Below the pieces are notes generated by a model. That model had not been told where the DNA came from and made no database searches. It was given only the letters and a program-made list of their open reading frames with translations. DNA of 22,501 nucleotides, taken from positions 1,693 through 24,193 of IMG/VR virus record IMGVR_UViG_3300037961_002710; one strand, 5' to 3'. The translations under genes and the position numbers were made by a program. The DNA comes from a virus. Every line of letters starts with the position of its first letter. Position 1 is the first letter of the stretch. Positions 8,901 through 17,698 of the stretch are shown piece by piece.

Positions 8901-9831
8901 AACCGCTTCCTTCTAACTTTGATTTAATGATATCATTAAAAGTTAGTTTATTTGTATTATCTATTTTCTCGGATATTTTGTTGTAACCTAATTCATTAGG
9001 ATCATCTTTATCCATCTTTACCATTTTAGTTTGTATACCATAAGATTCTAAGTCTCTACTAAGTCTTAGAGAATCTACCTTAGCATCACCATCTAAAACA
9101 ATGTAAGCTTCTTTTACTTTTTTATCAAGTAAAGCTAACATCAATTCTTTTGATATAACCTTACCTAACAATGGTATAGCATTTCTTTTTATTGTCATAG
9201 CATCAAATACACCCTCACATAAGATAATTGGTTCTTCCCAATTAATATACATTTCAAAACAAATGATATTCTTACTTACAGGTGGGTTCTTGTACTTCAT
9301 ACCACGATCGTATAAATCTCTAGCTATAAAATAATTTAATCTACCATTTTTATCATAGGATGGTATAATAATTCTATCTGAATATTCTCCACTCTCACAG
9401 TAACCAACACCATATCTGATTATATCATTATTGTCAAATCCTCTTTCTTTTAGAAAGTTTATACATCTTTTTTCTAATGGTGTGTTAAATGTATCGTAGT
9501 TTAATCTTTTAAATTCTTTTGGTAGGCTTACCTTTATCTTTTGATTTTTAGATGTCTTTACAACATAGTAATCATCTTGTTCGTTTAGATATTCTTTTAA
9601 ATCACTCCAATCAGATTGAGATACACCAACTGCTTTAAATAACTGATAAAAGTTATGTCCACCTTGATTTGATACCCAACAATGCCACTTTTGACTTTTG
9701 ATGTTTATCTGTAATTTAGGTTTATGATGAGTTATGAATGGTGACCAGAACATATACTCATCTGTCTTTTTTAATTTAGTATATGTTGAACCAATCGCTC
9801 GAGATAAAATATTGAGTATTGTATTATCCAT
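8875..9831 (-). CDS. TOPRIM DNA primase (gp61-like) with degenerate zinc ribbon
   Basis: 318 residues, close to T4 gp61 (342). Such enzymes make RNA primers for lagging-strand synthesis with the replicative helicase. The TOPRIM core is intact: E206 in ILCEGVFDAM, D247 and D249 in VLDGDA, and DPNE near 277. Before it lies the DnaG-type segment DRIIIPSYDKNGRLNYFIAR. The N-terminal zinc-ribbon region keeps its frame (HHKPKLQINIKSQKWHCW), but the expected CxxC pairs read S30-P-F-I33 and C51-W-V-S54, leaving one of four cysteines. The start overlaps the nuclease gene, and the last 26 bases overlap the Mre11-Rad50 gene, so the three are translated together. Confidence 0.85.
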   Translation of the reverse strand: MDNTILNILSRAIGSTYTKLKKTDEYMFWSPFITHHKPKLQINIKSQKWHCWVSNQGGHNFYQLFKAVGVSQSDWSDLKEYLNEQDDYYVVKTSKNQKIKVSLPKEFKRLNYDTFNTPLEKRCINFLKERGFDNNDIIRYGVGYCESGEYSDRIIIPSYDKNGRLNYFIARDLYDRGMKYKNPPVSKNIICFEMYINWEEPIILCEGVFDAMTIKRNAIPLLGKVISKELMLALLDKKVKEAYIVLDGDAKVDSLRLSRDLESYGIQTKMVKMDKDDPNELGYNKISEKIDNTNKLTFNDIIKSKLEGSGFEKRNKSY

Positions 9832-10159
9832 CTAATAACTTTAGTAGGTCTTTAAATTCTAAAACTGCGTAACGTTTACTTCTGTTTCTTTTAAATACCA
9901 CTAAAGGTGTATGTTCATTTGCATTTTCTTCTGCTTGTTCAATCGCTGACCATATGTTAAGTTTCTCGTGAGCTTTACACTCTACAGAGAAAGGAAATAA
10001 CTTTCTAGCAGCTGGTGATAATAATATATCTTCACCACTAGCACCCATACTTGTTGAACGAACATCATCTTCTTCTAACGAAGAAAATTTTTCAAGTATA
10101 AGCTCTTTTATTTCTTTTTGTAGTCTACGACCTTTTGCTTTTGCTGATTGAGTTTTCAA
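9824..10159 (-). CDS. PD-(D/E)XK-type nuclease, resolvase-like
   Basis: 111 residues. The core SMGASGEDILLSP followed by FPFSVECKAHEKL gives D44, E60 and K62, the PD-(D/E)XK pattern seen in Holliday-junction resolvase-like and VRR-NUC-like enzymes. The basic N terminus (KAKGRRLQKEIKE) and a following helix with AIEQAEENA fit DNA binding and the usual core. The reading frame has no ATG. The best start is TTG at 10159, with only a poor ribosome site upstream, so the start is uncertain. It overlaps the primase gene by 8 bases and begins the three-gene DNA cassette. A role in processing branched replication or recombination intermediates is likely, but other DNA-cleaving roles are possible. Confidence 0.72.
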   Translation of the reverse strand: MKTQSAKAKGRRLQKEIKELILEKFSSLEEDDVRSTSMGASGEDILLSPAARKLFPFSVECKAHEKLNIWSAIEQAEENANEHTPLVVFKRNRSKRYAVLEFKDLLKLLDG

Positions 10160-10226
10160 TAATGGTATTATTTTCTTCTTAAATCTTTAAAACTTTTTCC
10201 AGTAAATAGGGTTTAAAAACCTGATA
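10160..10226 (-). other. Gap between the structural block and the DNA-metabolism cassette
   Basis: A 67-base AT-rich interval. An imperfect inverted repeat at about 10208-10222 (minus AGGTTTTTAAACCCT) follows the metallopeptidase stop, but it has a tiny loop, a bulge and no U tract, so I do not call a terminator. No good sigma-70 pair is visible for the downstream cassette. A promoter recognised by a phage-specific factor could lie here. Confidence 0.3.
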
Positions 10227-10613
10227 TTAAATTTTATTTTTCCACCTACGATATTCTTTTAATCCCCACGCCTCTGCCTGTTCTTCGAACTTATTATCAT
10301 CGTGAAAATCACCACCTTTTTGTATAGCTAATTCACCAGCTATCTCATATTCTCTTTGATATCTAGCCTTACCTAATTTTTTTCTATCTAATGCGTGTTT
10401 GATTTCGTGTAGAACTGTTACTAAAAAATCTTTCATTGTTGGATATGATGGTTTTAGATTTATCGTATCTGATATCCAATCATAATCTGCTTTATTATTA
10501 CCACGCATCTTACCAAATCTTACCTTTGATTTTAGTTTATATGCTTTTACTAAACTCTTTGCAGTTTCTAAGTAATCAATTCTCTCAAGAAGTAGTGATT
10601 TTAATTTTATCAT
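10227..10613 (-). CDS. Small HExxH-type putative metallopeptidase
   Basis: 128 residues. H69-E70-I-K-H73 in TVLHEIKHALD is the HExxH zinc and catalytic motif of zincin peptidases. A third ligand could come from the EYEIAGE helix (E90 or E94) or from KFEEQAEAWG (E110-E114), which resembles the second conserved helix of SprT- or ImmA-like proteins. No signal peptide or membrane helix is visible, so it acts in the cytoplasm or in the particle. It is coupled by ATGA to a structural gene and is the last gene of the late block, which suggests virion maturation or a packaged enzyme. That is inference. It could also be an anti-host factor. Catalytic motif clear, substrate unknown. Confidence 0.7.
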   Translation of the reverse strand: MIKLKSLLLERIDYLETAKSLVKAYKLKSKVRFGKMRGNNKADYDWISDTINLKPSYPTMKDFLVTVLHEIKHALDRKKLGKARYQREYEIAGELAIQKGGDFHDDNKFEEQAEAWGLKEYRRWKNKI

Positions 10614-11590
10614 ACATCGAACCTCACTACAAAATTCAACATCAAATCTTTATCATTTTTAATTGGATGAGCTAATTTACCAATAGCCATCAATTCGTTT
10701 TTATCGTTATACAATCCTATTGTACTTATGTAGGGTTCAAATAAACTACTTGTAGCCAAGTTAATAGATTCAGAGGCAGCACTGTAACTACCACTAAAAG
10801 AACCTGTACCATTTGTTGGGTTATCACCTGGTGGAAAAAATCTCTGTACAAAAGAAGTTGGTAAGCCTGATGGTATTTCGTGTCTACCACCTCTATTTTT
10901 AGCTATACTAATATTAGTTGTACCATTAAATTCATTTCTATCTACGTAACAATTATACTCATATTCATAATGTGTTTGAGTAGCTCTAAAGTCTACTTCA
11001 AAACCATCACTACCTACGTCAGAACCTACTACAGAATAAGAGCCTGTATCTGTTATTACCATTACACCGTGTGAGTAGAATATGTTACCAACAGAACCTG
11101 TCGCTCCCGAGGCGAATGATGATGAGTTAGCGTTATCGTAAATATTTCCTTTACCATCATCTTTTAAAGTATATGTTGTAGCACCACCATTGTCTGTAAT
11201 TGTTACAGAGCCTGGCTTTATTTCTTCACCAAATAATTGTTGTGGAATTGTTATGACTTGAGCTGTACCGTGTAAAGTCATTTTCTTATCAGCTACATTA
11301 CCAATACCATAAGAATTGTAAGGTTCATCTTTTCTAGCATAGTATAATTGATTTATGGTAAACCAACTTGGTAAAGCATAATATGTTGCGAATGGTTTGT
11401 TATCTGGTGATGGAGTTCCTTCAAAAAAACTAGCAGAATCTGCTGAGCCCGATGAAAATATATGGGCTGAACCACTCTCTACAGAAAACCCAAAGACACC
11501 ACTACCACTATCCATATCAGTAACAGTGAATTGTTTATGGGTCTTAAACGATTCTACTGAGGTATCACCGTCTTTGAAAGTCTTAAACAT
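10610..11590 (-). CDS. Virion structural protein, paralogue B
   Basis: 326 residues and homologous to the preceding gene at the C terminus (shared GLYND-NEL-A--KL block near residue 290). It also shares a similar middle motif in which a visible-strand phrase, NIFYSHGVMVITDTG, corresponds to GLFYPDMGIIVLNG in paralogue A. The N-terminal part differs (FKDGDTSVESFKTHKQFTVT), which suggests divergence in the exposed or partner-binding region. AAGGAGT precedes the ATG. Its TGA overlaps the start of the metallopeptidase gene (ATGA), so the two are probably coupled. A tail or baseplate appendage role is inferred from its neighbours. Confidence 0.6.
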   Translation of the reverse strand: MFKTFKDGDTSVESFKTHKQFTVTDMDSGSGVFGFSVESGSAHIFSSGSADSASFFEGTPSPDNKPFATYYALPSWFTINQLYYARKDEPYNSYGIGNVADKKMTLHGTAQVITIPQQLFGEEIKPGSVTITDNGGATTYTLKDDGKGNIYDNANSSSFASGATGSVGNIFYSHGVMVITDTGSYSVVGSDVGSDGFEVDFRATQTHYEYEYNCYVDRNEFNGTTNISIAKNRGGRHEIPSGLPTSFVQRFFPPGDNPTNGTGSFSGSYSAASESINLATSSLFEPYISTIGLYNDKNELMAIGKLAHPIKNDKDLMLNFVVRFDV

Positions 11591-11600
11591 ATGACTCCTT

Positions 11601-12629
11601 TTAGAAGTCTAACTTAACTTTGATTATAGCTTCTCTACTAAATGATTTTAAAAGCGGTTTACTTAATTTAGCTACAGCCAATAGTTCGTTGTTATCATTA
11701 TACAATCCAACTGTAGTTACATAAACCTTTGGATCGTTTTGCATAGAACTAACAGTTAAACTACCATCTGACTGAGTAAAGAAAGTTGGATTAGTACTAA
11801 AGTTATACTTCTTATTAGTTACTCTACAGAAGTAATGTGTAGTACTTAATTGTTCTTCTCTTCTAGCTACAAAGTTTGCAGAGCGTGATACAGCTGCAAA
11901 AAGTTTTTGTGAGTTGTTATGAGCAGCGTTTGAACCAGTATTAGTACCTAATGCAAGATATCCTTGGTCTAATTTCTGTCCATTAAGAACAATAATACCC
12001 ATATCAGGATAAAATAATCCGTAAGCACCATCGGTTGTCTCACTAGCAGCCGCTGTATTTGTTACAGCATCACCACTTGCTATAGTACCACTAACAACAT
12101 TAAACACTCTACCACCTTGATTGACAGTTGGATTTGTGGTTGCTCCACTATCATCAATCAAACTTATCTTTTTAGCAGCACTACCACTTAGATGAAGTTC
12201 CCAATTACCTGGATCCATCTTTTCTCTCATACGAGCTCTAGCCATCGATATAACGTAAATGTGTTTTCTATCTTTAGATGGTGTAAAAGTAAACTTATCA
12301 TCATTTGGTGCCAACAATAAGTTTCTAAACTGAGAGTAGACAGCAGCTGAAGGTCTATCTGTATAAGAAGAACCTAAAACTCCAATACTACCACTTCCAT
12401 CGTAGTGTCCAAATGCTATTGAAAACTGAACTTCAGCTTCACTATCAGTTGCAGGACTTGTTTTGTAAACATCGTAAAAATATTTACCATTACTACTACT
12501 TTGAGCAGAAGATGTAAAGAATGTAGAAAGTGTTCCGACTCCACCACTAAACATTCCTGAACTTAAAGTTTGTTGAACTTCTGTTACAACATCTTCTTCA
12601 TTATTAAATCCGGTGTATACTTCAGCCAT
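11601..12629 (-). CDS. Virion structural protein, paralogue A
   Basis: 342 residues. Its C terminus (YVTTVGLYNDNNELLAVAKL near residue 305, then FSREAIIKVKLDF) aligns well with that of the next gene (YISTIGLYNDKNELMAIGKL), so the two are paralogues by duplication. The N-terminal half is Ser/Gly-rich with FSGGVGTLSTFFTSSAQSSS and KYFYDVYKTSP. The predicted structure is mostly beta with no membrane segment. The shared C-terminal block may be an oligomerisation or docking element. The start is set by AGGAGT 6 bases upstream, and the preceding gene ends inside that site. Probably an abundant tail or appendage component; the exact role is unknown. Confidence 0.6.
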   Translation of the reverse strand: MAEVYTGFNNEEDVVTEVQQTLSSGMFSGGVGTLSTFFTSSAQSSSNGKYFYDVYKTSPATDSEAEVQFSIAFGHYDGSGSIGVLGSSYTDRPSAAVYSQFRNLLLAPNDDKFTFTPSKDRKHIYVISMARARMREKMDPGNWELHLSGSAAKKISLIDDSGATTNPTVNQGGRVFNVVSGTIASGDAVTNTAAASETTDGAYGLFYPDMGIIVLNGQKLDQGYLALGTNTGSNAAHNNSQKLFAAVSRSANFVARREEQLSTTHYFCRVTNKKYNFSTNPTFFTQSDGSLTVSSMQNDPKVYVTTVGLYNDNNELLAVAKLSKPLLKSFSREAIIKVKLDF

Positions 12630-12638
12630 TTTTTACTC

Positions 12639-13271
12639 CTAACTATTTGCCGTTACGGTAACTGTGATTGTTTTAGAAGCGCCTGAATCATTACCGAATA
12701 TTGTCATTTGAGTTGTTATAGTAGATGTAGTAGCTCTTGAAATCACGTTAACAGTTTTACCAACAACTGTAGTGCTTCTCTTTCTATCTGCATCACTCAA
12801 GAATACTGGTACCGTACCACCTCTTTGTTCAACACCACCACCAGCTGCGACAAATAAATCTGCTGCATCTGCGTTGTGTAATATAAAGGTGTATCCATTC
12901 TTTCCATCGTTACCATTTGTTGTTGATGGTGATATAGTTTGTTGTTCGTTTGCAGTTGAAAAAGAAAGTGCAGAACTTGCCAAAGTAATAACTGGTAATT
13001 TAACAGTATTCTTTGGTAAGGTTACTAACTTATACCTCATAATCTGATTCTCATCAGGTATAGCTTCTATCAACGGCATATTTTCTATCGCCGCACCATA
13101 TGAGTTAGTACCATCTGGATGAGATACATCATACAATGCGTAATCAATCTCATCATCACCAAGTGCAAACTTAGTAATTTTAAATTCATTATTTCCTCTC
13201 GCTAGTAACTCCCTACCCTTTTTGGTTAGGATAGCATCTATCGTCTGCGATGTGTTATCAAGAAATCCCAT
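12639..13271 (-). CDS. Putative virion structural protein
   Basis: 210 residues. The N terminus (LDNTSQTIDAILTKKGRELL, then FKITKFALGDDEIDYALYD) is a pattern I associate with conserved structural proteins of marine myoviruses, although I cannot name the family. The remaining 130 residues are Thr/Ser-rich and strand-forming, ending in ASKTITVTVTANS, as in a small beta-sandwich. There is no signal peptide or membrane helix. It has a clear AGGAG site, is preceded by a 68-base gap and followed by two paralogous structural genes, so it may begin a sub-operon. Confidence 0.55.
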   Translation of the reverse strand: MGFLDNTSQTIDAILTKKGRELLARGNNEFKITKFALGDDEIDYALYDVSHPDGTNSYGAAIENMPLIEAIPDENQIMRYKLVTLPKNTVKLPVITLASSALSFSTANEQQTISPSTTNGNDGKNGYTFILHNADAADLFVAAGGGVEQRGGTVPVFLSDADRKRSTTVVGKTVNVISRATTSTITTQMTIFGNDSGASKTITVTVTANS

Positions 13272-13339
13272 TTTTTGCTCCTAAAATAATATTCGGTAAT
13301 ATAACTATTTCTCTACTATAAATATACTTTATCATTAAA
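13272..13339 (-). promoter_or_regulatory. AT-rich gap, possible internal promoter
   Basis: A 68-base gap between two minus-strand structural genes in a region where other genes nearly touch. On the minus strand it holds TATATT, one mismatch from the sigma-70 -10 box, with no convincing -35 box, and ends with AGGAG 6 bases before the next ATG. An internal promoter is plausible but unproven. I saw no terminator hairpin. Confidence 0.25.
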
Positions 13340-16300
13340 TTATTCAATTCTAAGTTTCGATTTACCAGGTTCTTGTGATACTATACGTAATGGTGTTGTA
13401 TCATTCGTTTCTACAGGATTAAAATCACTTGAATATGAGTTTAAAACAGTTGTCTTATTTGTTTGTTTACATCCCTCAAACATCAAGTTAGCTAATGCGC
13501 TAAACTGGTCATATTTTGTATCAAAAGTACTTCTGTTAAATGATGAAGAATATGCGTAATACTTATTATGAACCCCTAATGAAGCACTTAATGAACTACT
13601 ATAAAAGTACTTAGCTTCTAAATTATGAGCTGATAATCTTGAACCTGTTAACTGCGGTTGTAATACTTCTTCAAATACATATTCAGGACCACCTTTAGTT
13701 ATTGAAGCTGTACCATAAGTATTACCCCAATATCCTTTATGTGAACCAGTATAGTTTAATTTAACAACCGATGGTACATTGAATATCTCCGTAGAGCCTG
13801 ATATAATACCCTCGTTATCACTTACACTACCTGTTAAAATTAATGTAGCATCTTTTGCATATTGTGATGCATCAATATGTCCATTAAAGTTAGGTTCTTC
13901 AAAACTCATTGAAGTAGTAAGTTTTTGTTTACTTCTTTCGAGTATATTCTGTTTTATTACAAGCCCATACTCAGCTTTAGCTCTGGCTGGCATCAACTTA
14001 TCTATTTGTTTAAAAATTATCTGGTCAAAATACTTTATCAACCTCATATAATCCCAAAAACTATTTGGTGATGAATACTTTTGAAAGTAAGCATTTCTTA
14101 TCTCGTGTAGTTTTCTATATCTTACATCGTTTATATCTCTTGGGTCACCTATGTATTGGTTGAAATCTAAATCAGCTACAGAACGAATAATATCATCATC
14201 TATAACATCCGTAGGTGAAAAGAATATACCAACCTTTTGTGAATCAGTTGGTGAAGTGTCTAACAAACTTTTCTCTGCTCTCTTAGCTGGAAAGCCAGGT
14301 ATGTGTGGTGATAAACCACCATCTTCTAAACTACTACTTATCACCCTTACTTTTACATTTGATTCTTTCTTAGGTCCTACATTTGGAACTAACATCTTAT
14401 CCTCATCTTCTACAGATGCGTAGAAGTTACCTGTAAACCCTTTAGCACTACCTGTTACATTTGTTAGATATATGTCAGCGCTCTTATCTTGTAATTGTGC
14501 ATTAGCAGCATTACTTAAATCTTTATTATCATCAAAACTTAATCTGAATAGTAAATCGGTGTACGAAGCTGATGGATGATTTCCATTATATGATTTTGGT
14601 GAACTAACGTGGTTGTTAAATGCTGACATCGTAAGTGGTGTAGCCCAATATCTAAACTCCATCATAGAACCTGATAAGTAATCACCAAAATTAGTAGTTC
14701 TGTTACCTATTCTGACAGTATCTGCACTTGAGTAAGAATCATTATAAGATGATGATGCACTACCACTTATAGACATAGTTACTTCTGAAGAATAATTTAT
14801 AACACTTCTACCAGCATCATATTTTTTAGCAGCCAAAGTAAACTTAGTAACGTGTGCTTTAGAACCACTATCGGTTGCAAGAGAACCACCACTACCAGAT
14901 TCTCTTGATAACATTACAGAATAAAATTCACCATCATAGAAAGGCATTGTACTTGTAGACATTGATACAAATCCATTTGAGCCTGATAATTTAAAATCTA
15001 TAAATGCAACGTTGTCTGTAGTTGTATCATCATCTCTTATACTAATACCCCATTTTTCATCACTACCACTTAGAGCTTGTACTAAGTTTTGATTAGAAGC
15101 CGATACAGAATTAAATCTAAATTCAACTGTATCTGGCTTTCTACCTGTTAAAGTATTGTTATCAAAGAGTGTCTCTATATGTTGCCCACCTCTAAAGTCT
15201 AAGGATTTTGTAAACTTTCTTTTTATATTAAAGGTTTGAACTTGTCCTGGTAATGTAGGTCCTCCATACTCTCTAATATCAAGTATAGTAGATGGTATAC
15301 CAAAAATATTAACCAAACTACGTAATGATTTTACAGTACCCTTTGTCTTTAAAAAGTATGGTATATTATTTAATAATCTTCTTTGTATCTTCTTACTCAT
15401 ATCCTCAGTAGAATCAACTGAGTATGTAGTGTATGCACTATCTGAGCCTGATTGATATTGTCCGTATTTGTATTTAGGTAAATCGTCTAAATCTTTTCCA
15501 TTAAATAAATCATAACCAAAACTTTTTCCAATATCTTGAAGTAAATCATTTGAATATCCTTTTTTAGAATCATCAAATGTTTCGTATAGTTTGGGAATGC
15601 TTTCTATATATGTGTAAATCTCATCATACATCTCACCAACCATATCTACAAATTTTAAAAAGTCTCCATTAGAATCATCTTCTCTAATATACTTTGGAAG
15701 TCTACTTACAAGTCTATTTTCATTACCATCATCATAGGTAGATGCACTATATATTTGTCCTGTTCTATCTGAAACACTACCGTACCAAGTTGTAAATGCA
15801 GAGTTTGATGATGTTATAGGAACATAAGGACTAGCAAATGTACCTGCACCAGTCTTAGGCCACGATGCATCATATCTCGATGTACCTAAAAATTCAGAAC
15901 CACTTTGTATAGATGAACTTTCATTGTAAAGATATTTTTCGTATGGTGAAAACCCTAACTTAAATTCTCTTATTTGTCTATGATACGAATTTAATTCTTT
16001 AGCTCTTGAGCCTGTACTTGAGTTCGTAGCCAAAGAAGCTGATAAAGTACTTAGTGATTCTATTTTATCAAATTTATACTTTGCATTTTCTAATTTTGTT
16101 CTAGCGGAACCAAACACTGTAAAGTTATCGTAATGTTCAAAATCAATATTTAAATCAGCTGAATCTAAACTTGCACTTAATATATCAGTTCTGAGTTGAT
16201 TAGATACATTCGTATCCGTAGTTATTAACTCATTTAAATTTTTATATTCTGTTCCTTTATTATCAAAGAAAGAACCTTGCGTATCTTCTAAGTCAAATTG

Positions 16301-16801
16301 AGGTTCAAGTAAAAATGTTATATCTGTATCTAATTCATCTTCAGGTACAAGTAAAACTTCTTCCTCAATAGAATCAATCATCTCTTCAACTACGATAACA
16401 TTTTCTTTACTTTCATCCGCTGTAAATTCACTATATAATTTTATTAACTTATTTTGGTCATTAACAGATAAGGTATTAGTAATCAAATATAGATTATCAT
16501 TTTCTGTTAAAAGATAATGTGATAGTAAATCTAATCTAGCATTTTCAAATTCTACATTAAAAGTTAGTGGTTTTCTTGGATTAGTTCCTTTATAATCACC
16601 ATCTTGTGCTTCTAAATCTATACCAGCTTGCTCGAAGCTATCCTCTACAACTATAGTCTCTCTATCAAGTACCTCTACTATCCTTGAACTAAATGGTGAA
16701 TAGCTAGGTATTACAGTTGTAGTTTGTCCACCAACACCTGTTTGGTTAGCAGGTCTCTCATCTATTTCTGGTTCTGGTGCTTTTCCATCAAATAGTGCCA
16801 T
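13340..16801 (-). CDS. Large tail/baseplate protein: tail-protein-I-like region plus LamG-like domain
   Basis: 1153 residues. Residues about 365-445 (RLPKYIREDDSNGDFLKFVD, then DLLQDIGKSFGYDL) and 467-513 (RRLLNNIPYFLKTKGTVKSL, then FGIPSTILDIREYGG) resemble the P2 gpI / tail-protein-I region that docks on baseplate wedges. Residues about 552-734 form a concanavalin/LamG-like beta-sandwich (VEFRFN, FYDGEFYSVMLSRE, MMEFRYWATPLTMSAFN), a fold that often binds glycans. Residues about 861-975 include DLDFNQYIGDPRDINDVRYR and SFWDYMRLIKYFDQIIFKQI, a conserved-looking segment. The size is similar to T4 gp7 (about 1030), but I cannot claim homology. It is probably the wedge-to-fibre adaptor. Its ATG overlaps the upstream stop by one base, with GAGGA just upstream. 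Confidence 0.7.
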   Translation of the reverse strand: MALFDGKAPEPEIDERPANQTGVGGQTTTVIPSYSPFSSRIVEVLDRETIVVEDSFEQAGIDLEAQDGDYKGTNPRKPLTFNVEFENARLDLLSHYLLTENDNLYLITNTLSVNDQNKLIKLYSEFTADESKENVIVVEEMIDSIEEEVLLVPEDELDTDITFLLEPQFDLEDTQGSFFDNKGTEYKNLNELITTDTNVSNQLRTDILSASLDSADLNIDFEHYDNFTVFGSARTKLENAKYKFDKIESLSTLSASLATNSSTGSRAKELNSYHRQIREFKLGFSPYEKYLYNESSSIQSGSEFLGTSRYDASWPKTGAGTFASPYVPITSSNSAFTTWYGSVSDRTGQIYSASTYDDGNENRLVSRLPKYIREDDSNGDFLKFVDMVGEMYDEIYTYIESIPKLYETFDDSKKGYSNDLLQDIGKSFGYDLFNGKDLDDLPKYKYGQYQSGSDSAYTTYSVDSTEDMSKKIQRRLLNNIPYFLKTKGTVKSLRSLVNIFGIPSTILDIREYGGPTLPGQVQTFNIKRKFTKSLDFRGGQHIETLFDNNTLTGRKPDTVEFRFNSVSASNQNLVQALSGSDEKWGISIRDDDTTTDNVAFIDFKLSGSNGFVSMSTSTMPFYDGEFYSVMLSRESGSGGSLATDSGSKAHVTKFTLAAKKYDAGRSVINYSSEVTMSISGSASSSYNDSYSSADTVRIGNRTTNFGDYLSGSMMEFRYWATPLTMSAFNNHVSSPKSYNGNHPSASYTDLLFRLSFDDNKDLSNAANAQLQDKSADIYLTNVTGSAKGFTGNFYASVEDEDKMLVPNVGPKKESNVKVRVISSSLEDGGLSPHIPGFPAKRAEKSLLDTSPTDSQKVGIFFSPTDVIDDDIIRSVADLDFNQYIGDPRDINDVRYRKLHEIRNAYFQKYSSPNSFWDYMRLIKYFDQIIFKQIDKLMPARAKAEYGLVIKQNILERSKQKLTTSMSFEEPNFNGHIDASQYAKDATLILTGSVSDNEGIISGSTEIFNVPSVVKLNYTGSHKGYWGNTYGTASITKGGPEYVFEEVLQPQLTGSRLSAHNLEAKYFYSSSLSASLGVHNKYYAYSSSFNRSTFDTKYDQFSALANLMFEGCKQTNKTTVLNSYSSDFNPVETNDTTPLRIVSQEPGKSKLRIE

Positions 16802-17691
16802 TAGAAATATTCCTCATCTGCTTGTTGTTGTTGGATTGGTGTACCACCACCTGTATTTTCTTCTTCTTGATTAGTATTACCTAAAGGATTTAATACATCA
16901 TCTTCTTTTATATTATCAGATTCAGGTTTTATATCTGTGGTTACATTGGTTTGAGTATTAACTGTATTTGTATTAGTTGCAACACCTAGTGTTTGTGTTG
17001 TGTAACTTGTAACAAAAGCATTATCTATAGTTAATGTACCACCAACCATACCCTCTGAAAATCCTATATCTGAATCTTGTATTGTAGCTTTTAACTTGTA
17101 TGGGTCAGATGAATCAACTTTTATAGTTCCCTCATCTGCATTTCCATCACTACTATTTGGTATGTATGTGTAAACTGGTGTATCAAACGAGTTGAACGAT
17201 GAAGAGTAGTTAGTTAATCCATCAGGATCTAAATCTTTAAGTGTAAGTTTTATTTCTTTTTTAGATGGGCTGATTTTAGTTACATCATAACCTAACACAT
17301 CTTCACTTAGTAATCTAATATTATTCGCTTGAGGATTTGCACCAGTATACGTTCTTCCATCACTACCTTGATGTGTATCACCCTCATAGATTTCACGATC
17401 ACTATTTAAAAATACAGTTCTTCTTTCACCAGCTCTTCTTCGTAAAAAATTAAGTTTTACTCTATACTTACCAGCTACATAACCTAAACTTCTTAACACT
17501 CTGCCAGGATTAAATGTAAATAATTCACCTGTTTTAAATTCGTTTACACTCTTAGTTGCTGTTTCAATAATATCACCATCATCATCTAATACAGTAACTA
17601 AAACAAAATCGTTATCATTATTTCCGAAATTTGCATACTCACTTAAATTGGAACCATATATTTGTTTACTATCTGATGAATTTAAAGGCAT
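16801..17691 (-). CDS. Virion structural protein with low-complexity C terminus
   Basis: 296 residues, no recognised family. The N-terminal 100 residues include FVLVTVLDDDGDIIETATKS and a GRVLRSLGYVAGKYRVKLNF segment, a predicted beta-rich unit of a kind I associate with marine phage tail proteins. The middle contains KKEIKLTLKDLDPDG. The last 80 residues are Thr/Asn/Gln/Glu-rich (TNTNTVNTQTN, IQQQQADEEYF) and probably disordered. The gene lies between two structural genes, and its stop overlaps the following ATG by one base, so it is very likely a tail or baseplate component. Function is not assignable from sequence alone. Confidence 0.55.
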   Translation of the reverse strand: MPLNSSDSKQIYGSNLSEYANFGNNDNDFVLVTVLDDDGDIIETATKSVNEFKTGELFTFNPGRVLRSLGYVAGKYRVKLNFLRRRAGERRTVFLNSDREIYEGDTHQGSDGRTYTGANPQANNIRLLSEDVLGYDVTKISPSKKEIKLTLKDLDPDGLTNYSSSFNSFDTPVYTYIPNSSDGNADEGTIKVDSSDPYKLKATIQDSDIGFSEGMVGGTLTIDNAFVTSYTTQTLGVATNTNTVNTQTNVTTDIKPESDNIKEDDVLNPLGNTNQEEENTGGGTPIQQQQADEEYF

Positions 17692-17698
17692 CTCTTTC

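Noticed and set aside
10208-10222. Inverted repeat after the metallopeptidase stop as a terminator
   Set aside because: The stem is short with a bulge, the loop is too small and no U tract follows on the minus strand.
13317-13324. TATAAATA, identical to the T4 late promoter core
   Set aside because: It is on the plus strand while both flanking genes are on the minus strand, so it faces the wrong way. It is expected by chance in AT-rich DNA.
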